DNA of 64,000 nucleotides from Sacculina carcini (Eukaryota > Arthropoda > Thecostraca > Sacculinidae), in assembly GCA_916048095.2 (NCBI GenBank), contig OU696579.1:9384663-9448662 (forward strand), given 5' to 3'. The notes under the pieces are model-generated. The model had not been told where the DNA came from and did not search any database. It saw nothing but the letters and a program-made list of their open reading frames with translations. The position numbers were made by a program, and so were the translations under genes. Each line of letters starts with the position of its first letter. Positions within the stretch are counted from its first letter, which is position 1. This document shows, in pieces, positions 1-14,200 of this stretch.

Positions 1-1930
1 ACACTTAGGGCACACTTAGGTAACACTTATGTAACACTTAGGTAACACTTAGGTAACACTTAGGTAACACTTAGGTAACACTTAGGTAACACTTAGGTAA
101 CTTAGGTAACACTTAGGGCCAACTTAGGTAACACTTAGGGCACACTTAGGTAACACTTAGGTAACACTTAGGTAACACTTAGGTAACACTTAGGTAACAC
201 TTAGGTAACACTTAGGTAACACTTAGGGCACACTTAGGTAACACTTAGGGCACACTTAGGTAACACTTAGGTAACACTTAGGGCACACTTAGGTAACACT
301 TAGGGCATACTTAGGTAACACTTAGGGCACACTTAGGGCACACTTAGGTAACACTTAGGTAACACTTAGGTAACACTTAGGTAACACTTAGGTAACACTT
401 GGGTAACACTTAGGGCATACTTAGGTAACACTTAGGGCACACTTAGGTAACACTTTGGGCACACTTAGGTAACACTTTGGGCACACTTAGGTAACACTTA
501 GGGCACACTTAGGTAACACTTAGGTAACACTTAGGGCACACTTAGGTAACACTTGGGGCACACTTAGGGCACACTTAGGTAACACTTAGGTAACACTTAG
601 GTAACACTTAGGGCACACTTAGGTAACACTTTGGGCACACTTAGGTAACACTTTGGGCACACTTAGGTAACACTTAGGGCACACTTAGGTAACACTTAGG
701 TAACACTTAGGTAACACTTAGGCAACACTTAGGCAACACTTAGGCAACACTTAGGCAACACTTAGGCAACACTTAGGCAACACTTAGGTAACACTTAGGT
801 AACACTTAGGTAACACTTAGGTAACACTTAGGTAACACTTAGGTAACACTTAGGTAACACTTTGGGCACACTTAAGTAACACTTTGGGCACACTTAGGTA
901 ACACTTTGGGCACACTTAGGTAACACTTAGGGCACACTTAGGTAACACTTAGGTAACACTTAGGTAACACTTAGGCAACACTTAGGTAACACTTAGGCAA
1001 CACTTAGGTAACACTTAGGGCACACTTAGGTAACACTTAGGTAACACTTAGGTAACACTTAGGGCACACTTAGGTAACACTTAGGGCACACTTAGGTAAC
1101 ACTTTGGGCACACTTGGGTAACACTTTGGGCACACTTAGGTAACACTTAGGGCACACTTAGGGCACACTTAGGTAACACTTATGTAACACTTAGGTAACA
1201 CTTAGGTAACACTTAGGTAACACTTAGGTAACACTTAGGTAACACTTAGGTAACTTAGGTAACACTTAGGGCCAACTTAGGTAACACTTAGGGCACACTT
1301 AGGTAACACTTAGGTAACACTTAGGTAACACTTAGGTAACACTTAGGTAACACTTAGGTAACACTTAGGGCACACTTAGGTAACACTTAGGGCACACTTA
1401 GGTAACACTTAGGTAACACTTAGGGCACACTTAGGTAACACTTAGGGCACACTTAGGTAACACTTAGGGCACACTTAGGGCACACTTAGGTAACACTTAG
1501 GTAACACTTAGGTAACACTTAGGTAACACTTAGGTAACACTTGGGTAACACTTAGGGCATACTTAGGTAACACTTAGGGCACACTTAGGTAACACTTTGG
1601 GCACACTTAGGTAACACTTTGGGCACACTTAGGTAACACTTAGGGCACACTTAGGTAACACTTAGGTAACACTTAGGGCACACTTAGGTAACACTTGGGG
1701 CACACTTAGGGCACACTTAGGTAACACTTAGGTAACACTTAGGTAACACTTAGGGCACACTTAGGTAACACTTTGGGCACACTTAGGTAACACTTTGGGC
1801 ACACTTAGGTAACACTTAGGGCACACTTAGGTAACACTTAGGTAACACTTAGGTAACACTTAGGCAACACTTAGGCAACACTTAGGCAACACTTAGGCAA
1901 CACTTAGGCAACACTTAGGCAACACTTAGG
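1..1930 (+). repeat. Local tandem pair of ~1.15-kb modules
   Basis: Bases 1-790 reappear from 1,154. The CTTAT core at 30 matches the one at 1,183 (offset 1,153) and the six-C-unit run at 722 matches the one at 1,864 (offset 1,142). The 11-bp change in offset is one monomer gained or lost between the two markers. The same 1,142-bp spacing of C runs recurs at 10,422/11,564 and at 17,055/18,197, so this module pair was copied as a whole into other parts of the window. Confidence 0.8.
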
Positions 1931-4900
1931 TAACACTTAGGTAACACTTAGGTAACACTTAGGTAACACTTAGGTAACACTTAGGTAACACTTAGGTAAC
2001 ACTTAGGTAACACTTAGGTAACACTTAGGTAACACTTAGGGCACACTTAGGTAACACTTAGGGCACACTTAGGTAACACTTAGGGCACACTTAGGTAACA
2101 CTTAGGGCACACTTAGGTAATACTTAGGTAACACTTAGGTAACACTTAGGTAACACTTAGGTAACACTTAGGTAACACTTAGGTAACACTTAGGTAACAC
2201 TTAGGTAATACTTAGGTAACACTTAGGTAACACTTAGGTAACACTTAGGTAACACTTAGGGCACACTTAGGTAACACTTAGGGCACACTTAGGTAACACT
2301 TAGGTAACACTTAGGTAACACTTAGTTAACACTTAGGGCACACTTAGGTAACACTTTGGGCACACTTAGGTAACACTTAGGTAACACTTAGGGCACACTT
2401 AGGTAACACTTAGGGCACACTTAGGTAACACTTAGGGCACACTTAGGGCACACTTAGGTAACACTTAGGTAACACTTAGGTAACACTTAGGTAACACTTA
2501 GGTAACACTTGGGTAACACTTAGGGCATACTTAGGTAACACTTAGGGCACACTTAGGTAACACTTTGGGCACACTTAGGTAACACTTTGGGCACACTTAG
2601 GTAACACTTAGGCCACACTTAGGTAACACTTAGGTAACACTTAGGGCACACTTAGGTAACACTTGGGGCACACTTAGGGCACACTTAGGTAACACTTAGG
2701 TAACACTTAGGTAACACTTAGGGCACACTTAGGTAACACTTTGGGCACACTTAGGTAACAACTTTGGGCACACTTAGGTAACACTTAGGGCACACTTAGG
2801 TAACACTTTGGGCACACTTGGGTAACACTTTGGGCACACTTAGGTAACACTTAGGACACACTTAGGGCACACTTAGGTAACACTTAGGTAACACTTAGGT
2901 AACACTTAGGTAACACTTAGGTAACACTTAGGTAACACTTAGGTAACACTTAGGTAACACTTAGGTAACTCAGGTAACACTTAGGGCACACTTAGGTAAC
3001 ACTTAGGGCACACTTAGGTAACACTTAGGTAACACTTAGGTAACACTTAGGTAACACTTAGGTAACACTTAGGTAACACTTAGGTAACACTTACGTAACA
3101 CTTAGGGCACACTTAGGTAACACTTAGGGCACACTTAGGTAACACTTAGGTAACACTTAGGGCACACTTAGGTAACACTTAGGGCACACTTAGGTAACAC
3201 TTAGGGCACACTTAGGGCACACTTAGGTAACACTTAGGAAACACTTAGGTAACACTTAGGTAACACTTAGGTAACACTTGGGTAACACTTAGGGCATACT
3301 TAGGTAACACTTAGGGCACACTTAGGTAACACTTTGGGCACACTTAGGTAACACTTTGGGCACACTTAGGTAACACTTAGGGCACACTTAGGTAACACTT
3401 AGGTAACACTTAGGGCACACTTAGGTAACACTTGGGGCACACTTAGGGCACACTTAGGTAACACTTAGGTAACACTTAGGTAACACTTAGGGCACACTTA
3501 GGTAACACTTTGGGCACACTTAGGTAACACTTAGGGCACACTTAGGTAACACTTAGGTAACACTTAGGTAACACTTAGGGCACACTTAGGTAACACTTTG
3601 GGCACACTTAAGTAACACTTTGGGCACACTTAGGTAACACTTTGGGCACACTTAGGTAACACTTAGGGCACACTTAGGTAACACTTAGGTAACACTTAGG
3701 TAACACTTAGGCAACACTTAGGTAACACTTTGGGCACACTTAGGTAACACTTAGGGCACACTTAGGTAACACTTAGGTAACACTTAGGTAACACTTAGGG
3801 CACACTTAGGTAACACTTAGGGCACACTTAGGTAACACTTTGGGCACACTTGGGTAACACTTTGGGCACACTTAGGTAACACTTAGGGCACACTTAGGGC
3901 ACACTTAGGTAACACTTATGTAACACTTAGGTAACACTTAGGTAACACTTAGGTAACACTTAGGTAACACTTAGGTAACTTAGGTAACACTTAGGGCCAA
4001 CTTAGGTAACACTTAGGGCACACTTAGGTAACACTTAGGTAACACTTAGGTAACACTTAGGTAACACTTAGGTAACACTTAGGTAACACTTAGGTAACAC
4101 TTAGGTAACACTTAGGGCACACTTAGGTAACACTTAGGGCACACTTAGGTAACACTTAGGTAACACTTAGGGCACACTTAGGTAACACTTAGGGCACACT
4201 TAGGTAACACTTAGGGCACACTTAGGGCACACTTAGGTAACACTTAGGAAACACTTAGGTAACACTTAGGTAACACTTGGGTAACACTTAGGGCATACTT
4301 AGGTAACACTTAGGGCACACTTAGGTAACACTTTGGGCACACTTAGGTAACACTTTGGGCACACTTAGGTAACACTTAGGGCACACTTAGGTAACACTTA
4401 GGTAACACTTAGGGCACACTTAGGTAACACTTGGGGCACACTTAGGGCACACTTAGGTAACACTTAGGTAACACTTAGGTAACACTTAGGGCACACTTAG
4501 GGCACACTTAGGTAACACTTAGGAAACACTTAGGTAACACTTAGGTAACACTTAGGTAACACTTGGGTAACACTTAGGGCATACTTAGGTAACACTTAGG
4601 GCACACTTAGGTAACACTTTGGGCACACTTAGGTAACACTTAGGGCACACTTAGGTAACACTTAGGTAACACTTAGGGCACACTTAGGTAACACTTAGGG
4701 CACACTTAGGTAACACTTTGGGCACACTTGGGTAACACTTTGGGCACACTTAGGTAACACTTAGGGCACACTTAGGGCACACTTAGGTAACACTTATGTA
4801 ACACTTAGGTAACACTTAGGTAACACTTAGGTAACACTTAGGTAACACTTAGGTAACACTTAGGTAACTTAGGTAACACTTAGGGCCAACTTAGGTAACA

Positions 4901-5400
4901 CTTAGGGCACACTTAGGTAACACTTAGGTAACACTTAGGTAACACTTAGGTAACACTTAGGTAACACTTAGGTAACACTTAGGTAACACTTAGGGCACAC
5001 TTAGGTAACACTTAGGGCACACTTAGGTAACACTTAGGTAACACTTAGGGCACACTTAGGTAACACTTAGGGCACACTTAGGTAACACTTAGGGCACACT
5101 TAGGGCACACTTAGGTAACACTTAGGTAACACTTAGGTAACACTTAGGTAACACTTAGGTAACACTTGGGTAACACTTAGGGCATACTTAGGTAACACTT
5201 AGGGCACACTTAGGTAACACTTTGGGCACACTTAGGTAACACTTTGGGCACACTTAGGTAACACTTAGGGCACACTTAGGTAACACTTAGGTAACACTTA
5301 GGGCACACTTAGGTAACACTTGGGGCACACTTAGGGCACACTTAGGTAACACTTAGGTAACACTTAGGTAACACTTAGGGCACACTTAGGTAACACTTTG
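500..5400 (+). repeat. Diverged copy of the 10.2-15.1 kb block
   Basis: Rare markers align with the later block at offset 9,700: C run 722/10,422, CTTAT 1,183/10,883, CTCAG 9-mer 2,970/12,670, TACGTA 3,092/12,792, CTTAT 3,919/13,619. One monomer fewer follows the CTTAT at 3,919 (five full units before the 9-bp unit, against six at 13,619), and the next CTTAT (4,797/14,519) lies at offset 9,722. At 503 the sequence reads GGG where 10,203 reads GGC, so the two copies are near-identical but not identical. Alignment is lost near 5,410, where this copy has the 12-bp AACAACTTTG unit and the other has a C run. Confidence 0.75.
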
Positions 5401-8400
5401 GGCACACTTAGGTAACAACTTTGGGCACACTTAGGTAACACTTAGGGCACACTTAGGTAACACTTTGGGCACACTTGGGTAACACTTTGGGCACACTTAG
5501 GTAACACTTAGGACACACTTAGGGCACACTTAGGTAACACTTAGGTAACACTTAGGTAACACTTAGGTAACACTTAGGTAACACTTAGGTAACACTTAGG
5601 TAACACTTAGGTAACACTTAGGTAACTCAGGTAACACTTAGGGCACACTTAGGTAACACTTAGGGCACACTTAGGTAACACTTAGGTAACACTTAGGTAA
5701 CACTTAGGTAACACTTAGGTAACACTTAGGTAACACTTAGGTAACACTTACGTAACACTTAGGGCACACTTAGGTAACACTTAGGGCACACTTAGGTAAC
5801 ACTTAGGTAACACTTAGGGCACACTTAGGTAACACTTAGGGCACACTTAGGTAACACTTAGGGCACACTTAGGGCACACTTAGGTAACACTTAGGAAACA
5901 CTTAGGTAATACTTAGGTAACACTTAGGTAACACTTAGGTAACACTTAGGTAACACTTAGGGCACACTTAGGTAACACTTAGGTAACACTTAGGGCACAC
6001 TTAGGTAACACTTAGGGCACACTTAGGTAACACTTAGGGCACACTTAGGTAACACTTAGGGCACACTTAGGTAATACTTAGGTAACACTTAGGTAACACT
6101 TAGGTAACACTTAGGTAACACTTAGGTAACACTTAGGTAACACTTAGGTAACACTTAGGTAATACTTAGGTAACACTTAGGTAACACTTAGGTAACACTT
6201 AGGTAACACTTAGGGCACACTTAGGTAACACTTAGGGCACACTTAGGTAATACTTAGGTAACACTTAGGTAACACTTAGTTAACACTTAGGGCACACTTA
6301 GGTAACACTTTGGGCACACTTAGGTAACACTTAGGTAACACTTAGGGCACACTTAGGTAACACTTAGGGCACACTTAGGTAACACTTAGGGCACACTTAG
6401 GGCACACTTAGGTAACACTTAGGTAACACTTAGGTAACACTTAGGTAACACTTAGGTAACACTTGGGTAACACTTAGGGCATACTTAGGTAACACTTAGG
6501 GCACACTTAGGTAACACTTTGGGCACACTTAGGTAACACTTTGGGCACACTTAGGTAACACTTAGGCCACACTTAGGTAACACTTAGGTAACACTTAGGG
6601 CACACTTAGGTAACACTTGGGGCACACTTAGGGCACACTTAGGTAACACTTAGGTAACACTTAGGTAACACTTAGGGCACACTTAGGTAACACTTTGGGC
6701 ACACTTAGGTAACAACTTTGGGCACACTTAGGTAACACTTAGGGCACACTTAGGTAACACTTTGGGCACACTTGGGTAACACTTTGGGCACACTTAGGTA
6801 ACACTTAGGACACACTTAGGGCACACTTAGGTAACACTTAGGTAACACTTAGGTAACACTTAGGTAACACTTAGGTAACACTTAGGTAACACTTAGGTAA
6901 CACTTAGGTAACACTTAGGTAACTCAGGTAACACTTAGGGCACACTTAGGTAACACTTAGGGCACACTTAGGTAACACTTAGGTAACACTTAGGTAACAC
7001 TTAGGTAACACTTAGGTAACACTTAGGTAACACTTAGGTAACACTTACGTAACACTTAGGGCACACTTAGGTAACACTTAGGGCACACTTAGGTAACACT
7101 TAGGTAACACTTAGGGCACACTTAGGTAACACTTAGGGCACACTTAGGTAACACTTAGGGCACACTTAGGGCACACTTAGGTAACACTTAGGAAACACTT
7201 AGGTAACACTTAGGTAACACTTAGGTAACACTTGGGTAACACTTAGGGCATACTTAGGTAACACTTAGGGCACACTTAGGTAACACTTTGGGCACACTTA
7301 GGTAACACTTTGGGCACACTTAGGTAACACTTAGGGCACACTTAGGTAACACTTAGGTAACACTTAGGGCACACTTAGGTAACACTTGGGGCACACTTAG
7401 GGCACACTTAGGTAACACTTAGGTAACACTTAGGTAACACTTAGGGCACACTTAGGTAACACTTTGGGCACACTTAGGTAACACTTAGGGCACACTTAGG
7501 TAACACTTAGGTAACACTTAGGTAACACTTAGGGCACACTTAGGTAACACTTTGGGCACACTTAAGTAACACTTTGGGCACACTTAGGTAACACTTTGGG
7601 CACACTTAGGTAACACTTAGGGCACACTTAGGTAACACTTAGGTAACACTTAGGTAACACTTAGGCAACACTTAGGTAACACTTTGGGCACACTTAGGTA
7701 ACACTTAGGGCACACTTAGGTAACACTTAGGTAACACTTAGGTAACACTTAGGGCACACTTAGGTAACACTTAGGGCACACTTAGGTAACACTTTGGGCA
7801 CACTTGGGTAACACTTTGGGCACACTTAGGTAACACTTAGGGCACACTTAGGGCACACTTAGGTAACACTTATGTAACACTTAGGTAACACTTAGGTAAC
7901 ACTTAGGTAACACTTAGGTAACACTTAGGTAACTTAGGTAACACTTAGGGCCAACTTAGGTAACACTTAGGGCACACTTAGGTAACACTTAGGTAACACT
8001 TAGGTAACACTTAGGTAACACTTAGGTAACACTTAGGTAACACTTAGGTAACACTTAGGTAACACTTAGGGCACACTTAGGTAACACTTAGGGCACACTT
8101 AGGTAACACTTAGGTAACACTTAGGGCACACTTAGGTAACACTTAGGGCACACTTAGGTAACACTTAGGGCACACTTAGGGCACACTTAGGTAACACTTA
8201 GGAAACACTTAGGTAACACTTAGGTAACACTTAGGTAACACTTGGGTAACACTTAGGGCATACTTAGGTAACACTTAGGGCACACTTAGGTAACACTTTG
8301 GGCACACTTAGGTAACACTTTGGGCACACTTAGGTAACACTTAGGGCACACTTAGGTAACACTTAGGTAACACTTAGGGCACACTTAGGTAACACTTGGG

Positions 8401-11256
8401 GCACACTTAGGGCACACTTAGGTAACACTTAGGTAACACTTAGGTAACACTTAGGGCACACTTAGGGCACACTTAGGTAACACTTAGGAAACACTTAGGT
8501 AACACTTAGGTAACACTTAGGTAACACTTGGGTAACACTTAGGGCATACTTAGGTAACACTTAGGGCACACTTAGGTAACACTTTGGGCACACTTAGGTA
8601 ACACTTAGGGCACACTTAGGTAACACTTAGGTAACACTTAGGGCACACTTAGGTAACACTTAGGGCACACTTAGGTAACACTTTGGGCACACTTGGGTAA
8701 CACTTTGGGCACACTTAGGTAACACTTAGGGCACACTTAGGGCACACTTAGGTAACACTTATGTAACACTTAGGTAACACTTAGGTAACACTTAGGTAAC
8801 ACTTAGGTAACACTTAGGTAACACTTAGGTAACTTAGGTAACACTTAGGGCCAACTTAGGTAACACTTAGGGCACACTTAGGTAACACTTAGGTAACACT
8901 TAGGTAACACTTAGGTAACACTTAGGTAACACTTAGGTAACACTTAGGTAACACTTAGGGCACACTTAGGTAACACTTAGGGCACACTTAGGTAACACTT
9001 AGGTAACACTTAGGGCACACTTAGGTAACACTTAGGGCACACTTAGGTAACACTTAGGGCACACTTAGGGCACACTTAGGTAACACTTAGGTAACACTTA
9101 GGTAACACTTAGGTAACACTTAGGTAACACTTGGGTAACACTTAGGGCATACTTAGGTAACACTTAGGGCACACTTAGGTAACACTTTGGGCACACTTAG
9201 GTAACACTTTGGGCACACTTAGGTAACACTTAGGGCACACTTAGGTAACACTTAGGTAACACTTAGGGCACACTTAGGTAACACTTGGGGCACACTTAGG
9301 GCACACTTAGGTAACACTTAGGTAACACTTAGGTAACACTTAGGGCACACTTAGGTAACACTTTGGGCACACTTAGGTAACACTTTGGGCACACTTAGGT
9401 AACACTTAGGGCACACTTAGGTAACACTTAGGTAACACTTAGGTAACACTTAGGCAACACTTAGGCAACACTTAGGCAACACTTAGGCAACACTTAGGCA
9501 ACACTTAGGCAACACTTAGGTAACACTTAGGTAACACTTAGGTAACACTTAGGTAACACTTAGGTAACACTTAGGTAACACTTAGGTAACACTTAGGTAA
9601 CACTTAGGTAACACTTAGGTAACACTTAGGGCACACTTAGGTAACACTTAGGGCACACTTAGGTAACACTTAGGGCACACTTAGGTAACACTTAGGGCAC
9701 ACTTAGGTAATACTTAGGTAACACTTAGGTAACACTTAGGTAACACTTAGGTAACACTTAGGTAACACTTAGGTAACACTTAGGTAACACTTAGGTAATA
9801 CTTAGGTAACACTTAGGTAACACTTAGGTAACACTTAGGTAACACTTAGGGCACACTTAGGTAACACTTAGGGCACACTTAGGTAATACTTAGGTAACAC
9901 TTAGGTAACACTTAGTTAACACTTAGGGCACACTTAGGTAACACTTTGGGCACACTTAGGTAACACTTAGGTAACACTTAGGGCACACTTAGGTAACACT
10001 TAGGGCACACTTAGGTAACACTTAGGGCACACTTAGGGCACACTTAGGTAACACTTAGGTAACACTTAGGTAACACTTAGGTAACACTTAGGTAACACTT
10101 GGGTAACACTTAGGGCATACTTAGGTAACACTTAGGGCACACTTAGGTAACACTTTGGGCACACTTAGGTAACACTTTGGGCACACTTAGGTAACACTTA
10201 GGCCACACTTAGGTAACACTTAGGTAACACTTAGGGCACACTTAGGTAACACTTGGGGCACACTTAGGGCACACTTAGGTAACACTTAGGTAACACTTAG
10301 GTAACACTTAGGGCACACTTAGGTAACACTTTGGGCACACTTAGGTAACACTTTGGGCACACTTAGGTAACACTTAGGGCACACTTAGGTAACACTTAGG
10401 TAACACTTAGGTAACACTTAGGCAACACTTAGGCAACACTTAGGCAACACTTAGGCAACACTTAGGCAACACTTAGGCAACACTTAGGTAACACTTAGGT
10501 AACACTTAGGTAACACTTAGGTAACACTTAGGTAACACTTAGGTAACACTTAGGTAACACTTTGGGCACACTTAAGTAACACTTTGGGCACACTTAGGTA
10601 ACACTTTGGGCACACTTAGGTAACACTTAGGGCACACTTAGGTAACACTTAGGTAACACTTAGGTAACACTTAGGCAACACTTAGGTAACACTTAGGCAA
10701 CACTTAGGTAACACTTAGGGCACACTTAGGTAACACTTAGGTAACACTTAGGTAACACTTAGGGCACACTTAGGTAACACTTAGGGCACACTTAGGTAAC
10801 ACTTTGGGCACACTTGGGTAACACTTTGGGCACACTTAGGTAACACTTAGGGCACACTTAGGGCACACTTAGGTAACACTTATGTAACACTTAGGTAACA
10901 CTTAGGTAACACTTAGGTAACACTTAGGTAACACTTAGGTAACACTTAGGTAACTTAGGTAACACTTAGGGCCAACTTAGGTAACACTTAGGGCACACTT
11001 AGGTAACACTTAGGTAACACTTAGGTAACACTTAGGTAACACTTAGGTAACACTTAGGTAACACTTAGGGCACACTTAGGTAACACTTAGGGCACACTTA
11101 GGTAACACTTAGGTAACACTTAGGGCACACTTAGGTAACACTTAGGGCACACTTAGGTAACACTTAGGGCACACTTAGGGCACACTTAGGTAACACTTAG
11201 GTAACACTTAGGTAACACTTAGGTAACACTTAGGTAACACTTGGGTAACACTTAGG
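4621..11256 (+). repeat. 6.6-kb block, first copy (partner 29,906-36,541)
   Basis: This stretch matches 29,906-36,541 at a constant offset of 25,285 bp over about 6,636 bp. Shared markers include CTTAT cores at 4,797, 7,873, 8,762 and 10,883, CTCAG units at 5,627 and 6,924, and TACGTA sites at 5,749 and 7,046. Two substitutions were noted: T6482 versus C31767 and T8261 versus C33546, both turning a GGCAT linker into GGCAC. The left edge is set by a mismatch at 4,620, the right edge by 11,257, where the partner switches to C units. It overlaps the first copy of the 6,633-bp tandem duplication at 10,359-11,256. Confidence 0.85.
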
Positions 11257-14200
11257 GCATACTTAGGTAACACTTAGGGCACACTTAGGTAACACTTTGG
11301 GCACACTTAGGTAACACTTAGGGCACACTTAGGTAACACTTAGGGCACACTTAGGTAACACTTAGGTAACACTTAGGGCACACTTAGGTAACACTTGGGG
11401 CACACTTAGGGCACACTTAGGTAACACTTAGGTAACACTTAGGTAACACTTAGGGCACACTTAGGTAACACTTTGGGCACACTTAGGTAACACTTTGGGC
11501 ACACTTAGGTAACACTTAGGGCACACTTAGGTAACACTTAGGTAACACTTAGGTAACACTTAGGCAACACTTAGGCAACACTTAGGCAACACTTAGGCAA
11601 CACTTAGGCAACACTTAGGCAACACTTAGGTAACACTTAGGTAACACTTAGGTAACACTTAGGTAACACTTAGGTAACACTTAGGTAACACTTAGGTAAC
11701 ACTTAGGTAACACTTAGGTAACACTTAGGTAACACTTAGGGCACACTTAGGTAACACTTAGGGCACACTTAGGTAACACTTAGGGCACACTTAGGTAACA
11801 CTTAGGGCACACTTAGGTAATACTTAGGTAACACTTAGGTAACACTTAGGTAACACTTAGGTAACACTTAGGTAACACTTAGGTAACACTTAGGTAACAC
11901 TTAGGTAATACTTAGGTAACACTTAGGTAACACTTAGGTAACACTTAGGTAACACTTAGGGCACACTTAGGTAACACTTAGGGCACACTTAGGTAATACT
12001 TAGGTAACACTTAGGTAACACTTAGTTAACACTTAGGGCACACTTAGGTAACACTTTGGGCACACTTAGGTAACACTTAGGTAACACTTAGGGCACACTT
12101 AGGTAACACTTAGGGCACACTTAGGTAACACTTAGGGCACACTTAGGGCACACTTAGGTAACACTTAGGTAACACTTAGGTAACACTTAGGTAACACTTA
12201 GGTAACACTTGGGTAACACTTAGGGCATACTTAGGTAACACTTAGGGCACACTTAGGTAACACTTTGGGCACACTTAGGTAACACTTTGGGCACACTTAG
12301 GTAACACTTAGGCCACACTTAGGTAACACTTAGGTAACACTTAGGGCACACTTAGGTAACACTTGGGGCACACTTAGGGCACACTTAGGTAACACTTAGG
12401 TAACACTTAGGTAACACTTAGGGCACACTTAGGTAACACTTTGGGCACACTTAGGTAACAACTTTGGGCACACTTAGGTAACACTTAGGGCACACTTAGG
12501 TAACACTTTGGGCACACTTGGGTAACACTTTGGGCACACTTAGGTAACACTTAGGACACACTTAGGGCACACTTAGGTAACACTTAGGTAACACTTAGGT
12601 AACACTTAGGTAACACTTAGGTAACACTTAGGTAACACTTAGGTAACACTTAGGTAACACTTAGGTAACTCAGGTAACACTTAGGGCACACTTAGGTAAC
12701 ACTTAGGGCACACTTAGGTAACACTTAGGTAACACTTAGGTAACACTTAGGTAACACTTAGGTAACACTTAGGTAACACTTAGGTAACACTTACGTAACA
12801 CTTAGGGCACACTTAGGTAACACTTAGGGCACACTTAGGTAACACTTAGGTAACACTTAGGGCACACTTAGGTAACACTTAGGGCACACTTAGGTAACAC
12901 TTAGGGCACACTTAGGGCACACTTAGGTAACACTTAGGAAACACTTAGGTAACACTTAGGTAACACTTAGGTAACACTTGGGTAACACTTAGGGCATACT
13001 TAGGTAACACTTAGGGCACACTTAGGTAACACTTTGGGCACACTTAGGTAACACTTTGGGCACACTTAGGTAACACTTAGGGCACACTTAGGTAACACTT
13101 AGGTAACACTTAGGGCACACTTAGGTAACACTTGGGGCACACTTAGGGCACACTTAGGTAACACTTAGGTAACACTTAGGTAACACTTAGGGCACACTTA
13201 GGTAACACTTTGGGCACACTTAGGTAACACTTAGGGCACACTTAGGTAACACTTAGGTAACACTTAGGTAACACTTAGGGCACACTTAGGTAACACTTTG
13301 GGCACACTTAAGTAACACTTTGGGCACACTTAGGTAACACTTTGGGCACACTTAGGTAACACTTAGGGCACACTTAGGTAACACTTAGGTAACACTTAGG
13401 TAACACTTAGGCAACACTTAGGTAACACTTTGGGCACACTTAGGTAACACTTAGGGCACACTTAGGTAACACTTAGGTAACACTTAGGTAACACTTAGGG
13501 CACACTTAGGTAACACTTAGGGCACACTTAGGTAACACTTTGGGCACACTTGGGTAACACTTTGGGCACACTTAGGTAACACTTAGGGCACACTTAGGGC
13601 ACACTTAGGTAACACTTATGTAACACTTAGGTAACACTTAGGTAACACTTAGGTAACACTTAGGTAACACTTAGGTAACACTTAGGTAACTTAGGTAACA
13701 CTTAGGGCCAACTTAGGTAACACTTAGGGCACACTTAGGTAACACTTAGGTAACACTTAGGTAACACTTAGGTAACACTTAGGTAACACTTAGGTAACAC
13801 TTAGGTAACACTTAGGTAACACTTAGGGCACACTTAGGTAACACTTAGGGCACACTTAGGTAACACTTAGGTAACACTTAGGGCACACTTAGGTAACACT
13901 TAGGGCACACTTAGGTAACACTTAGGGCACACTTAGGGCACACTTAGGTAACACTTAGGAAACACTTAGGTAACACTTAGGTAACACTTAGGTAACACTT
14001 GGGTAACACTTAGGGCATACTTAGGTAACACTTAGGGCACACTTAGGTAACACTTTGGGCACACTTAGGTAACACTTTGGGCACACTTAGGTAACACTTA
14101 GGGCACACTTAGGTAACACTTAGGTAACACTTAGGGCACACTTAGGTAACACTTGGGGCACACTTAGGGCACACTTAGGTAACACTTAGGTAACACTTAG